Assembly (NCBI GenBank): GCA_964440795.1
Contig: CAYTTQ010000121.1
Coordinates: 1-6,390, forward strand
Reading direction: 5' to 3'
Origin: C00003060 sp964440795
Lineage (GTDB): Bacteria > Desulfobacterota > Desulfobacteria > Desulfobacterales > C00003060
DNA: 6,390 nt
Shown in pieces: positions 1-6,377 of this stretch. Below the pieces are notes generated by a model that ran no database searches, was not told where the DNA came from, and saw nothing but the letters and a program-made list of their open reading frames with translations. Within the stretch, counting starts at the first letter, position 1. Each line of letters opens with the position of its first letter. The position numbers were made by a program, and so were the translations under genes.

Positions 1-140
1 ACAAGTCAAGTTCGTTGGAAGCCCCATGTCTCACGTCAGGTGTGGCGCTCCCGTGGGGTGCCGACGGCAACGCCCCGCCCTTCTCCGATTTACGTTCTAC
101 CGACGCCTTTCTTTTCCGCCGATTTCAAACCTAAAGTAGA
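1..140. other. GC-rich upstream region without a recognisable gene
   Basis: No protein family could be recognised here in any frame. The + frame starting at base 1 stays open to a stop at 220-222, but its translation is basic and low in complexity and runs straight through the promoter, so it is unlikely to be a gene. The other two + frames close near 135-139, and either could be the tail of an upstream gene that is cut by the window edge. The stretch 44-76 can fold in two competing ways: arms 44-51 with 55-62, or 55-59 with 72-76 around an inner 60-62/66-68 stem. No T tract follows, so it does not look like a standard intrinsic terminator. Confidence 0.5.
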
Positions 141-143
141 CGG

Positions 144-191
144 AAAAAAAGAAAAAAAACCTTTGACAAGAGCAAAATGGTGGTGTATAGA
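144..191 (+). promoter_or_regulatory. Sigma70-type promoter with A-tract UP-like element
   Basis: A perfect -35 hexamer TTGACA at 163-168 is followed by a 17-base spacer and a -10 hexamer TATAGA at 186-191 (four of six consensus bases), placing transcription start near 197-199. Immediately upstream, 144-159 is A7-G-A8. It sits about 40-55 bases before the predicted start, where UP elements contact the alpha C-terminal domains of RNA polymerase. This is the only strong promoter seen before the first ATP synthase gene, 88 bases upstream of its start codon, and it probably drives the whole operon. No operator-like palindrome overlaps it. Use of the site is inferred from sequence alone. Confidence 0.75.
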
Positions 192-231
192 CGGGCAGCT
201 TTTGAGTCGAAGGTATTCATAAACAACGTCG

Positions 232-253
232 TCAGGTCCGCGGTAAGTCCTGA
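232..253 (+). promoter_or_regulatory. Small stem-loop in the 5' leader
   Basis: TCAGG (232-236) can pair with CCTGA (249-253) around a 12-base loop containing the palindrome CCGCGG. It lies in the predicted leader about 10 bases before the ribosome binding site of b' (GAGGTGGG, 263-270). The stem is only five pairs and does not cover the binding site, so it may be an mRNA stability element or have no function. No known riboswitch or RNA thermometer pattern is recognised in the leader. Confidence 0.25.
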
Positions 254-278
254 AAAATCGATGAGGTGGGAGTGAGAC

Positions 279-710
279 ATGAGTATTAGTGCTGATTGGA
301 CATTGTTTCTCCAGATCGCCAATTTTCTCGTTCTGATTTTCGTCCTTAACGCCGTCCTTTACAAGCCGATACGGAAGATACTCGCCGACAGGCAGGCGAA
401 GATTCGGGGGCTCGAAGAGGGCATTTCCACGGCGGAAAACGAAGCCGTGGAGGCACAGAACTCCTTTAAGGAAAAAATGAGTGGTGCCAGGGCGAAGGGC
501 AACGAAGAAAAAGACAAGTTCAAGCAGGCCGGCGAGGAAGAACAAAAGCGGATTATCGGAGAAGTAAACGAAGCGTCCCAAAAGGAGCTTGAAAATGTGA
601 AAGCTCAGGTGGCCAAGGACGTGGAGCAGGCAAAGAGCAAGTTGCAGGAGGAAATCAAGGGGTATTCTGCGGCGATTGCAGAGAAGATATTGGGGAGGGC
701 GGTATCATGA
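279..710 (+). CDS. atpF': F-type ATP synthase subunit b' (peripheral stalk)
   Basis: This is one half of the b/b' heterodimer that forms the outer stalk, anchored in the membrane and holding the F1 head still against the turning rotor. The 143-residue protein has one hydrophobic segment near the N-terminus (about residues 8-28, ending in the YKPI motif common in b-type subunits). A long charged helix rich in E, K, Q and A (about 35-130) follows, as expected for the stalk coiled coil. The C-terminal part (YSAAIAEKILGRAVS) resembles the region that meets delta. The ATG at 279 follows a good ribosome binding site, GAGGTGGG (263-270), eight bases away. Its stop overlaps the start of the next b-type gene in ATGA. 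It is called b' rather than b because it is shorter, comes first and lacks the N-terminal extension of the next gene. Which copy is called b or b' is partly convention. Confidence 0.93.
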   Translation: MSISADWTLFLQIANFLVLIFVLNAVLYKPIRKILADRQAKIRGLEEGISTAENEAVEAQNSFKEKMSGARAKGNEEKDKFKQAGEEEQKRIIGEVNEASQKELENVKAQVAKDVEQAKSKLQEEIKGYSAAIAEKILGRAVS

Positions 711-1315
711 TAAGGAGGCTGTTAAATAGTCGACAATTACGATGTGTTGTGGCCCTTCTTCTGATTTTTGCTGTTTTCGTGGCCGTGGGCGATGCGCTGG
801 CCTCTGCCGGCGGCGGGCACGGAGAAAGCAGCTTTGATAAAGGTAAGGACCTCATTTGGCGGACGATGAACTTTGTCGTCCTCGCCGGGGTGCTGATATA
901 TTTATTGAAAAAACCGGTGGCCAATGGGTTGGCGTCCCGCCGCCAGGGGATTAAGGACGAGCTGGACGATCTGGACAAAAGGAAACAGGCGGCGGAAGAC
1001 GAGCTTCGACAATACCAGGAAAAGCTGAGCCGGCTGGACAAAGAAATCGAAAAGATTGTGGCCGATTACATCAAAGAGGGTGAGGCGGCCAAAGAAAAGA
1101 TCATCGAAGAAGCCAAGGCCTCGGCGGAGAAACTCCAGCAACAGGCCAAGAAGAATATCGAGCATGAATTCGAAAAGGCCAGGCAGGAGCTCAAGGCCGA
1201 CATGGCCGATCAGGCGGTGGCGATGGCTGAGGAGTTGGTCAAAAAGAATATCAAGGATGAGGACCAGGAGCGTATTGTTACCGAATACTTGGAAAAGGTG
1301 GTGGTAGCCCAGTGA
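707..1315 (+). CDS. atpF: F-type ATP synthase subunit b with signal-peptide-like N-terminus
   Basis: This is the second stalk subunit, expected to pair with b' and link subunit a in the membrane to delta and alpha on the F1 head. At 202 residues it is longer than the usual b subunit of about 156-170. Residues 1-34 look like a signal peptide: a basic start (MIRR, R9, R12), a hydrophobic core at about 14-27 and a small-residue A-S-A site at 32-34. A glycine-rich spacer follows, then the usual membrane segment (about 54-68, ending in LLKKPV), a long charged coiled coil (about 75-165) and a C-terminal delta-binding helix. If the signal is cut, the mature N-terminus would lie outside the cytoplasm, which fits known b topology. 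The ATG at 707 overlaps the b' stop (ATGA) and has GGGGAGGG at 692-699, seven bases away. The internal Met54 has no good binding site, so the long form is preferred. Confidence 0.95.
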   Translation: MIRRLLNSRQLRCVVALLLIFAVFVAVGDALASAGGGHGESSFDKGKDLIWRTMNFVVLAGVLIYLLKKPVANGLASRRQGIKDELDDLDKRKQAAEDELRQYQEKLSRLDKEIEKIVADYIKEGEAAKEKIIEEAKASAEKLQQQAKKNIEHEFEKARQELKADMADQAVAMAEELVKKNIKDEDQERIVTEYLEKVVVAQ

Positions 1316-1863
1316 TAAATGCAAGAATTGCCAGACGGTATGCCAAGGCCCTATTGGCCATTGGGAGTGAGGACGGACAGGCGGACAAATACAAAGAGGA
1401 ACTGGCAGCCTTTGTCGCGGCGCTGGAGGCTCACGAGGAGCTGGAAAGCGCCCTGTGTAACCCCCTCTATGACAGTAAGAGCCGCAAAAAGGTCTTGCTG
1501 GCTATTTTGGAACGTCTGAAGCCCTCCGAGATGATGTCCTCTTTCTTGTCACTTCTGTTTGATAAGGGCAGAATTCGACATCTGAAAGATATTTACAGTT
1601 TGTATGAGAAGTTGAGCGATGAGCTTTCGGGTGTTGTTCGTGCCGATGTCGTCTCCGCTGTGGCGCTTTCGGACGATGCGATATCGAAGATCCGGGATGC
1701 CTTGGTCAAGAAGACGGAAAAAAAGGTGACTGTGGAGACCAGCGTCGATCCCGAACTCATCGGGGGGGTTATCACCAAGATCGGGGACTTGGTCCTCGAT
1801 GGCAGTGTACGGAGTCAACTTATTGGCATAAAAGAATCTTTGCAAAGGGGTGAGGGAAGCTGA
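1312..1863 (+). CDS. atpH: F-type ATP synthase subunit delta
   Basis: Delta (OSCP in mitochondria) caps the alpha3beta3 head and joins it to the b/b' stalk. The 183-residue protein is close to the family's usual length. The N-terminal helical domain (about 1-105) begins with the typical IARRYAKALL pattern. The C-terminal domain carries the conserved run at about 147-170 (PELIGGVITKIGD followed by LDGSVRSQL), the best-known delta signature. The start is GTG, overlapping the atpF stop as GTGA. The reading frame gives the family N-terminus at once, and no ATG in this frame fits. The ribosome binding site is weak (AAGGTGGTGG, about 1295-1304), so translation probably depends on ribosomes finishing atpF. 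The stop overlaps the atpA start by one base (TGATG). Codon use resembles its neighbours. Confidence 0.97.
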   Translation: MINARIARRYAKALLAIGSEDGQADKYKEELAAFVAALEAHEELESALCNPLYDSKSRKKVLLAILERLKPSEMMSSFLSLLFDKGRIRHLKDIYSLYEKLSDELSGVVRADVVSAVALSDDAISKIRDALVKKTEKKVTVETSVDPELIGGVITKIGDLVLDGSVRSQLIGIKESLQRGEGS

Positions 1864-3380
1864 TGGAGATTAAAGCCGAAGAGATTAGTGAAATTATCAA
1901 AGGTCAGATCAAGGACTACGACAAGAAGGTGGACGTAAGTGAAACGGGCACCATCCTGTCGGTCGGCGACGGTATCGCCAAGGTTTATGGTGTGGAAAAG
2001 TGCATGAATATGGAACTCTTGGAGTTTCCCCATGACATCAGGGGCCTGGCGCTCAATCTGGAAGAAGACAATGTGGGTGTGGCCATCATGGGCGCAGACT
2101 TTGAGCTTCAAGAAGGCGATCCCGTCAAACGGACCGGCAAGATTGCTCAGGTTCCGGTGGGGGACGAGGTGCTGGGCAGGGTCATTACGGCCTTGGGCGA
2201 ACCCTTGGACGGTAAGGGACCGATTGAGGCCAAGGAGACCAGCTTCGTGGAGCGGATTGCCCCCGGTGTTATCGCCAGGAAGTCCGTGGATGCGCCCATG
2301 TATACCGGTCTTAAGGCTATCGATGCCATGACGCCCGTCGGCCGGGGGCAGCGCGAACTGATCATCGGTGACCGCCAGATAGGCAAAACGGCCATCGGAG
2401 TGGACGCAATCCTGAACCAGAAAGGGCAAGACGTGGTTTGTATCTACGTCGCCTGTGGTCAGAAAAAGTCGACGGTGGCGCAGGTCGTGGATGTTTTGGA
2501 AAAACACGGGGCGATGGAATATACCATCGTCGTATCGGCATGCGCCAGTGACCCGGCGACGCTTCAGTATATTGCACCGTTTGCCGGATGTGCCATGGGT
2601 GAGTACTATCGCGACAACGGCAAGCACGCGCTGATCATCTATGACGATCTCTCCAAACAGGCGGCCGCCTATCGGCAGATTTCCCTCTTGCTGAGACGTC
2701 CTCCGGCGCGTGAAGCCTATCCCGGCGACATTTTTTACAATCACTCCCGGCTACTTGAGCGGGCGGCAAAACTCAATGATGAGCTTGGCGGCGGGACCCT
2801 GACGGCGCTGCCGATCATCGAGACGCAGGCCGGTGACGTTTCCGCCTTTATTCCAACCAACGTGATCTCGATTACCGATGGGCAGATCTACTTGGAGCCC
2901 TCTCTTTTCTTCTCCGGTGTCCGTCCGGCGATCAATGTGGGCCTTTCCGTATCCCGGGTGGGCGGTGCGGCCCAGGTAAAGGCCATGAAGCAGGTGGCGG
3001 GTTCGCTGCGCCTGGATTTGGCTCAGTTTCGTGAGCTGGAGGCGTTTGCCCAGTTCGGTAGTGACCTGGATAAGTCGACCCAGCGGCAGCTGACTCGTGG
3101 GACCCGTTTGGTTGAGATCTTGAAACAGCCGCAATATCAGCCCTTGCCGTTGGAGAAACAGATTTCTATTCTATTTGCAGGCACCAAGGGATTTCTGGAT
3201 GAGTACCCCGTCGACGTCGTGGAAAAATACGAGGCCGGGTTGTATCAGTTTTTGGAGAGCAAATATCCTCAAATACTTAGTGAGATTTCAGAAAAGATGG
3301 AGATCAGTGACGAGCTGGAACAGAAGATGAACAAGGCATTGACTGAGTATGGCGAGGAGTTTAGAGATACGATCAAATAA
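1863..3380 (+). CDS. atpA: F-type ATP synthase subunit alpha
   Basis: Alpha alternates with beta in the F1 hexamer. It binds nucleotide at non-catalytic sites and gives the arginine finger to the catalytic site of beta. The 505-residue protein has the three usual parts: a beta-barrel (about 25-95), a nucleotide-binding domain (about 96-375) and a C-terminal helical domain. Visible motifs are the P-loop GDRQIGKT at 169-176, Walker B ALIIYDD at 256-262, the alpha/beta signature PAINVGLSVS at 355-364 and the arginine finger R365 in SVSRVGG. Q200 stands where beta has its catalytic Glu, as expected for a non-catalytic subunit. The stretch near 306-312 is short (NDELGGG), without the longer loop of the E. 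coli protein. The P-loop has Ile173 where Thr is usual. The start overlaps the atpH stop, and a ribosome binding site (TGAGGGA, 1851-1857) supports it. Confidence 0.99.
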   Translation: MEIKAEEISEIIKGQIKDYDKKVDVSETGTILSVGDGIAKVYGVEKCMNMELLEFPHDIRGLALNLEEDNVGVAIMGADFELQEGDPVKRTGKIAQVPVGDEVLGRVITALGEPLDGKGPIEAKETSFVERIAPGVIARKSVDAPMYTGLKAIDAMTPVGRGQRELIIGDRQIGKTAIGVDAILNQKGQDVVCIYVACGQKKSTVAQVVDVLEKHGAMEYTIVVSACASDPATLQYIAPFAGCAMGEYYRDNGKHALIIYDDLSKQAAAYRQISLLLRRPPAREAYPGDIFYNHSRLLERAAKLNDELGGGTLTALPIIETQAGDVSAFIPTNVISITDGQIYLEPSLFFSGVRPAINVGLSVSRVGGAAQVKAMKQVAGSLRLDLAQFRELEAFAQFGSDLDKSTQRQLTRGTRLVEILKQPQYQPLPLEKQISILFAGTKGFLDEYPVDVVEKYEAGLYQFLESKYPQILSEISEKMEISDELEQKMNKALTEYGEEFRDTIK

Positions 3381-3423
3381 TCCGGCGAGAAATGAACGGA
3401 CTTATATACAGGGGTGGTAACAT

Positions 3424-4329
3424 ATGCCAGCACTAAAGGATGTAGAGACTAAAATTTCAGGGGTCAAAAAGACCCAGAAAATCACCCGGGCCATGAATAT
3501 GGTGGCGGCCTCTCGGCTCAGGGGGGCCCAGGAAAAGATGGAGGCCTTTCGGCCCTATGCGACGAAATTCGCCGAAGTGCTGGGTAGTCTGGCGGAGCGC
3601 GTGGCAGGGGACGAAGAAAGCGCGCCCGCTTTGCTGGTACCCCGGCAGGAGGTCAAGGCGATAGACCTGATCCTTATAACGTCTGACCGTGGATTGTGCG
3701 GTGGCTTTAATACCCATTTGTTGCAAAAAGCCGAGCGGTTCATTGACGAAAAGGCGGGCGAGGGTATCGATACGCGGCTCATCTGCATGGGAAAGAAGGG
3801 ACGGGACCACTTCCGTCGCCGGAACCGCAACATCGTGAGTGAATATATCGGTGTGGTGGGTGCCCGGTTTGACTTCAATGTGGCCATAAATGTCGGTCGA
3901 GAGATTATTGATCGATTTATGGCTGGGCAAACGGATGAAGTCCATATGATTTTTTCGGAATTCGTTTCCATGGCCCGGCAGACACCGAGGATGGCCCAGC
4001 TGGTACCCATATCCCGGGTGGAAACGGCGGAAGATGTTTCCCAGAGCGACGCCCAGGAGGGATATATTCCCGAACATATTTGCGAGCCGTCGCCCGAGGA
4101 ATTGATGGCGGAGATGTTGCCCAAACAGGTCTATGTTCAGCTCTACAAGGGGTTGTTGGAAACTTCCACGGGAGAGCATGCGGCGCGCATGGCGGCCATG
4201 GACAACGCAACGAGTGCCTGCAAGGACATGATTGAGTCCCTCACCATGCTTTACAACAAGGCACGCCAGGCGGCCATTACCATGGAGTTAATGGATCTGG
4301 TCGGTGGTGCCGAGGCGTTGAAGGGCTAA
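3424..4329 (+). CDS. atpG: F-type ATP synthase subunit gamma
   Basis: Gamma is the central shaft that turns inside the alpha3beta3 ring and passes rotor motion to the catalytic sites. The 301-residue protein has the conserved N-terminal helix (LKDVETKISGVKKTQKITRA, then MNMVAASRLRGAQ), a middle Rossmann-like domain opening with TSDRGLCGGFN at 86-96, and a C-terminal helix. Residues 285-298 (ITMELMDLVGGAEA) fit the gamma family signature. N- and C-terminal helices together form the coiled-coil shaft. Its length is ordinary, and the chloroplast-type regulatory disulfide insert is not seen. The ATG follows GGGGTGG (3411-3417) at six bases. The gap of 43 bases after atpA shows no terminator or clear promoter. 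Confidence 0.98.
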   Translation: MPALKDVETKISGVKKTQKITRAMNMVAASRLRGAQEKMEAFRPYATKFAEVLGSLAERVAGDEESAPALLVPRQEVKAIDLILITSDRGLCGGFNTHLLQKAERFIDEKAGEGIDTRLICMGKKGRDHFRRRNRNIVSEYIGVVGARFDFNVAINVGREIIDRFMAGQTDEVHMIFSEFVSMARQTPRMAQLVPISRVETAEDVSQSDAQEGYIPEHICEPSPEELMAEMLPKQVYVQLYKGLLETSTGEHAARMAAMDNATSACKDMIESLTMLYNKARQAAITMELMDLVGGAEALKG

Positions 4330-4392
4330 AGAATATAATAGGCAAGTAAAGGCCGAAGTAGTTTAATAGACGATATACGGGAGGTTGAGAGG

Positions 4393-5820
4393 ATGGCAGA
4401 ACAAATAGTCAATACCGGGCGGATCACACAGGTTATCGGTAACGTCGTAGACGTCGAGTTTACCGAGGGCAATTTGCCATTTATCTATACGGCCCTGTGG
4501 ATAACCAATCCGTCGATCAGCGATGAAGAAGACAACCTGGTTGTGGAAGTGGCTCAGCACTTGGGCGATCGGGTTGTTCGTACGATCGGTATGGATTCCA
4601 CAGACGGTCTCGTTCGGGGTATGCCGGTCAAGAATACGGGCAAACCCATCCAAATGCCGGTCGGCGATGCCAGTCTGGGGCGGGTGATCAACGTGGTCGG
4701 CCGTCCCGTCGACGGGTTGGGGCCGATCGATACGGACAAGTACATGCCCATCCATAGAGAGGCCCCCTCGCTGGTTGAGCAGGACACCACGGTCAATGTG
4801 TTGGAAAGTGGTGTGAAGGTTATGGATCTTCTGGTCCCGTTCCCCAGAGGCGGTAAGATGGGGATGTTCGGTGGCGCCGGTGTGGGTAAAACCGTTATTA
4901 TGATGGAGATGATCCACAATATCGCCATGCAACACGGCGGTATCTCTGTTTTTGCCGGTGTGGGTGAGCGCACGCGTGAGGGCAACGATCTCTACCACGA
5001 GATGAAAGACTCGGGCGTACTCCCCCGGGCGGCGCTGATTTATGGTCAGATGACGGAGCCTCCCGGAGCCCGTGCGAGAGTGGCGCTTTCCGCTCTGACG
5101 GCGGCCGAATATTACCGAGATGAAGAGGGCAAGGATGTCTTGATGTTCATTGACAACATCTTCCGATTTACCCAGGCCGGTATGGAGGTTTCCGCCCTTC
5201 TCGGTCGTATGCCGTCGGCGGTTGGGTACCAGCCTACTCTGGCCGTCGACCTCGGGGAACTCCAAGAGCGCATTACGTCGACGACGAAGGGGTCCATTAC
5301 GGCGGTACAGTGTGTATATGTGCCTGCCGACGACTTGACCGACCCCGCGCCGGCGACTACGTTTGCTCACTTGGACGGTACGGTGGTTTTGTCCCGACAA
5401 ATCGTGGAGTTGGGGATCTATCCGGCGGTGGACCCGTTGGACTCCCAGTCTCGAATCCTTGATCCGAATGTCTTGGGGGAAGAGCATTACAGAGTGGCCC
5501 GGACGGTTCAAATGACACTGCAAAAATACAAGGACTTGCAGGACATTATTGCCATCCTTGGTATGGAGGAGCTTTCCGAAGAGGACAAGGTCACCGTGGC
5601 CCGCGCCCGAAGGATTCAAAGATTCTTGTCACAGCCGTTCCACGTGGCGGAGTCTTTCACGGGTACGCCGGGTAAATATTGCAAGGTTGAAGATACGGTG
5701 AGGGGGTTCCAGGAGATCTGTGAGGGCAAACACGATGATTTGCCCGAGCAGGCGTTCTATATGGTGGGTAGTATTGACGAGGCCAGAGAGAAGGCCCAGA
5801 AGATGGCCTCCAGTGAATAA
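4393..5820 (+). CDS. atpD: F-type ATP synthase subunit beta (catalytic)
   Basis: Beta carries the catalytic sites where ADP and phosphate become ATP, or the reverse. The 475-residue protein is of normal length. After the N-terminal beta-barrel come the P-loop GGAGVGKT (160-167, with K166 and T167), the catalytic Glu E192 in GERTREGNDL, Walker B VLMFIDN with D254, and the alpha/beta signature PAVDPLDSQS (344-353). The lever loop that touches gamma and epsilon reads EELSEED (392-398), against the usual DELSEED. All key catalytic residues are present, so the enzyme should be active. The ATG follows GGGAGG (4379-4384) at eight bases. The 63-base gap from atpG has no terminator. Whether the enzyme uses H+ or Na+ cannot be judged, because subunit c is not in the window. 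Confidence 0.99.
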   Translation: MAEQIVNTGRITQVIGNVVDVEFTEGNLPFIYTALWITNPSISDEEDNLVVEVAQHLGDRVVRTIGMDSTDGLVRGMPVKNTGKPIQMPVGDASLGRVINVVGRPVDGLGPIDTDKYMPIHREAPSLVEQDTTVNVLESGVKVMDLLVPFPRGGKMGMFGGAGVGKTVIMMEMIHNIAMQHGGISVFAGVGERTREGNDLYHEMKDSGVLPRAALIYGQMTEPPGARARVALSALTAAEYYRDEEGKDVLMFIDNIFRFTQAGMEVSALLGRMPSAVGYQPTLAVDLGELQERITSTTKGSITAVQCVYVPADDLTDPAPATTFAHLDGTVVLSRQIVELGIYPAVDPLDSQSRILDPNVLGEEHYRVARTVQMTLQKYKDLQDIIAILGMEELSEEDKVTVARARRIQRFLSQPFHVAESFTGTPGKYCKVEDTVRGFQEICEGKHDDLPEQAFYMVGSIDEAREKAQKMASSE

Positions 5821-5842
5821 CCTTTAAGGGGTAGGTGTAAAC

Positions 5843-6262
5843 ATGGCAGGAAACATTATGTTGGAAGTGGTGACACCGGATCAGTCTGTGATCTCCGAAG
5901 AGGCTCAGATAGTCATGGCACCTGGCGAATATGGGGAGTTTGGCGTATTGGTCGGACATACGTCCTTTCTGACCAGCCTTAAAGTGGGGGGTCTTCGGTT
6001 TAAAGATTCCAAAGGTGCGGAACGGGCCGTGTTTATCAACGGAGGATTTGCGGAAGTGTTGCCGAAGAAGGTAACAATCCTGGCGGAATCTGCGGAGCGG
6101 CGGAAAGATATCGATATCGAACGGGCGCGAGAGGCCATGAAACGGGCGCAAGAGCGGCTTGCTGCAGAGAGTCGGCGAGAAGATGTAGACTTCAGAAGAG
6201 CTCAGGCGGCGCTTTTTCGGGCCATTCAGCGGTTGCAGTTAAAAGAGAGGCAGGGCATTTAG
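5843..6262 (+). CDS. atpC: F-type ATP synthase subunit epsilon
   Basis: Epsilon sits at the foot of gamma, links the shaft to the c-ring, and in many bacteria inhibits ATP hydrolysis by extending its C-terminal helices. The 139-residue protein shows the N-terminal beta-sandwich (about 1-86), with the conserved GEYGEFGVLVGHTSFLT region and FINGGFAEV. A complete C-terminal helical hairpin (about 88-138) follows, so the inhibitory part is not lost. Residues 90-95 read IDIERA, matching the IDxxRA motif known from ATP-binding epsilon subunits, and the second helix has ALFRAIQRL (123-131). The ATG at 5843 lies 22 bases after the atpD stop. The ribosome binding site is AGGTG (5833-5837) or AAGGGG (5826-5831). 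It is the last gene of the operon, followed by a terminator. Confidence 0.98.
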   Translation: MAGNIMLEVVTPDQSVISEEAQIVMAPGEYGEFGVLVGHTSFLTSLKVGGLRFKDSKGAERAVFINGGFAEVLPKKVTILAESAERRKDIDIERAREAMKRAQERLAAESRREDVDFRRAQAALFRAIQRLQLKERQGI

Positions 6263-6297
6263 TCAGCCTGTTTGGGAAAATGAACTGATCAACGAAG

Positions 6298-6328
6298 GAG
6301 GGTAGGTCGAAAGACTTGCCCTCTTTTT
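6298..6328 (+). terminator. Intrinsic terminator of the ATP synthase operon
   Basis: The arms 6298-6308 (GAGGGTAGGTC) and 6313-6323 (GACTTGCCCTC) pair over all eleven positions, with two G-T wobbles, around a GAAA tetraloop of the stable GNRA type. Five T residues follow at 6324-6328. The A-A-G just before the stem can extend it into the T tract. It lies 35 bases after the atpC stop, the expected place to end the operon transcript. Confidence 0.92.
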
Positions 6329-6336
6329 CGTCGGGC

Positions 6337-6360
6337 AGCCTTCACTTAAGACGGCTTTTT
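6337..6360 (+). terminator. Possible second, weak terminator hairpin
   Basis: AGCC (6337-6340) can pair with GGCT (6353-6356), with two more pairs (TC 6342-6343 with GA 6350-6351) beyond a mismatch, and the T run 6356-6360 follows. The stem is short, so this may be a backup terminator or chance. It also lies only about 20 bases before the next start codon. Confidence 0.3.
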
Positions 6361-6377
6361 GATAGAGGGCAGAGATT

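Noticed and set aside
40..222. A 60-codon + frame before atpF'
   Set aside because: It runs through the UP tract, -35 and -10 sequences, has no ribosome site, and its product is low in complexity.
90..581. A 163-codon minus-strand frame opposite the promoter, leader and atpF'
   Set aside because: It crosses the promoter and the clear b' gene. Its hydrophobic Phe-rich stretches come from reading the A-rich tract and Lys/Glu codons in reverse.
279..710. Two neighbouring b-type genes as a recent tandem duplication
   Set aside because: The two proteins share only general stalk features and differ in length, N-terminus and sequence. They fit the old b'/b pair known in several bacterial groups.
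1056..1307. An 83-codon + frame inside atpF
   Set aside because: It is an Arg/Ser/Trp-rich out-of-frame reading of the b coiled-coil codons.
1815..2744. A 309-codon open frame on the minus strand opposite atpA
   Set aside because: It is the same kind of shadow frame, opposite the alpha nucleotide-binding domain, with no family resemblance.
3457..4179. A 240-codon open frame on the minus strand opposite atpG
   Set aside because: It is a shadow of the gamma gene with no domain or start signal.
4363..5619. A 418-codon open frame on the minus strand opposite atpD
   Set aside because: It lies fully within a gene with unmistakable family motifs. The translation is rich in His, Arg and Asp with no recognisable domain, typical of the mirror of a G/C-biased coding frame, and no clear ribosome site was seen.
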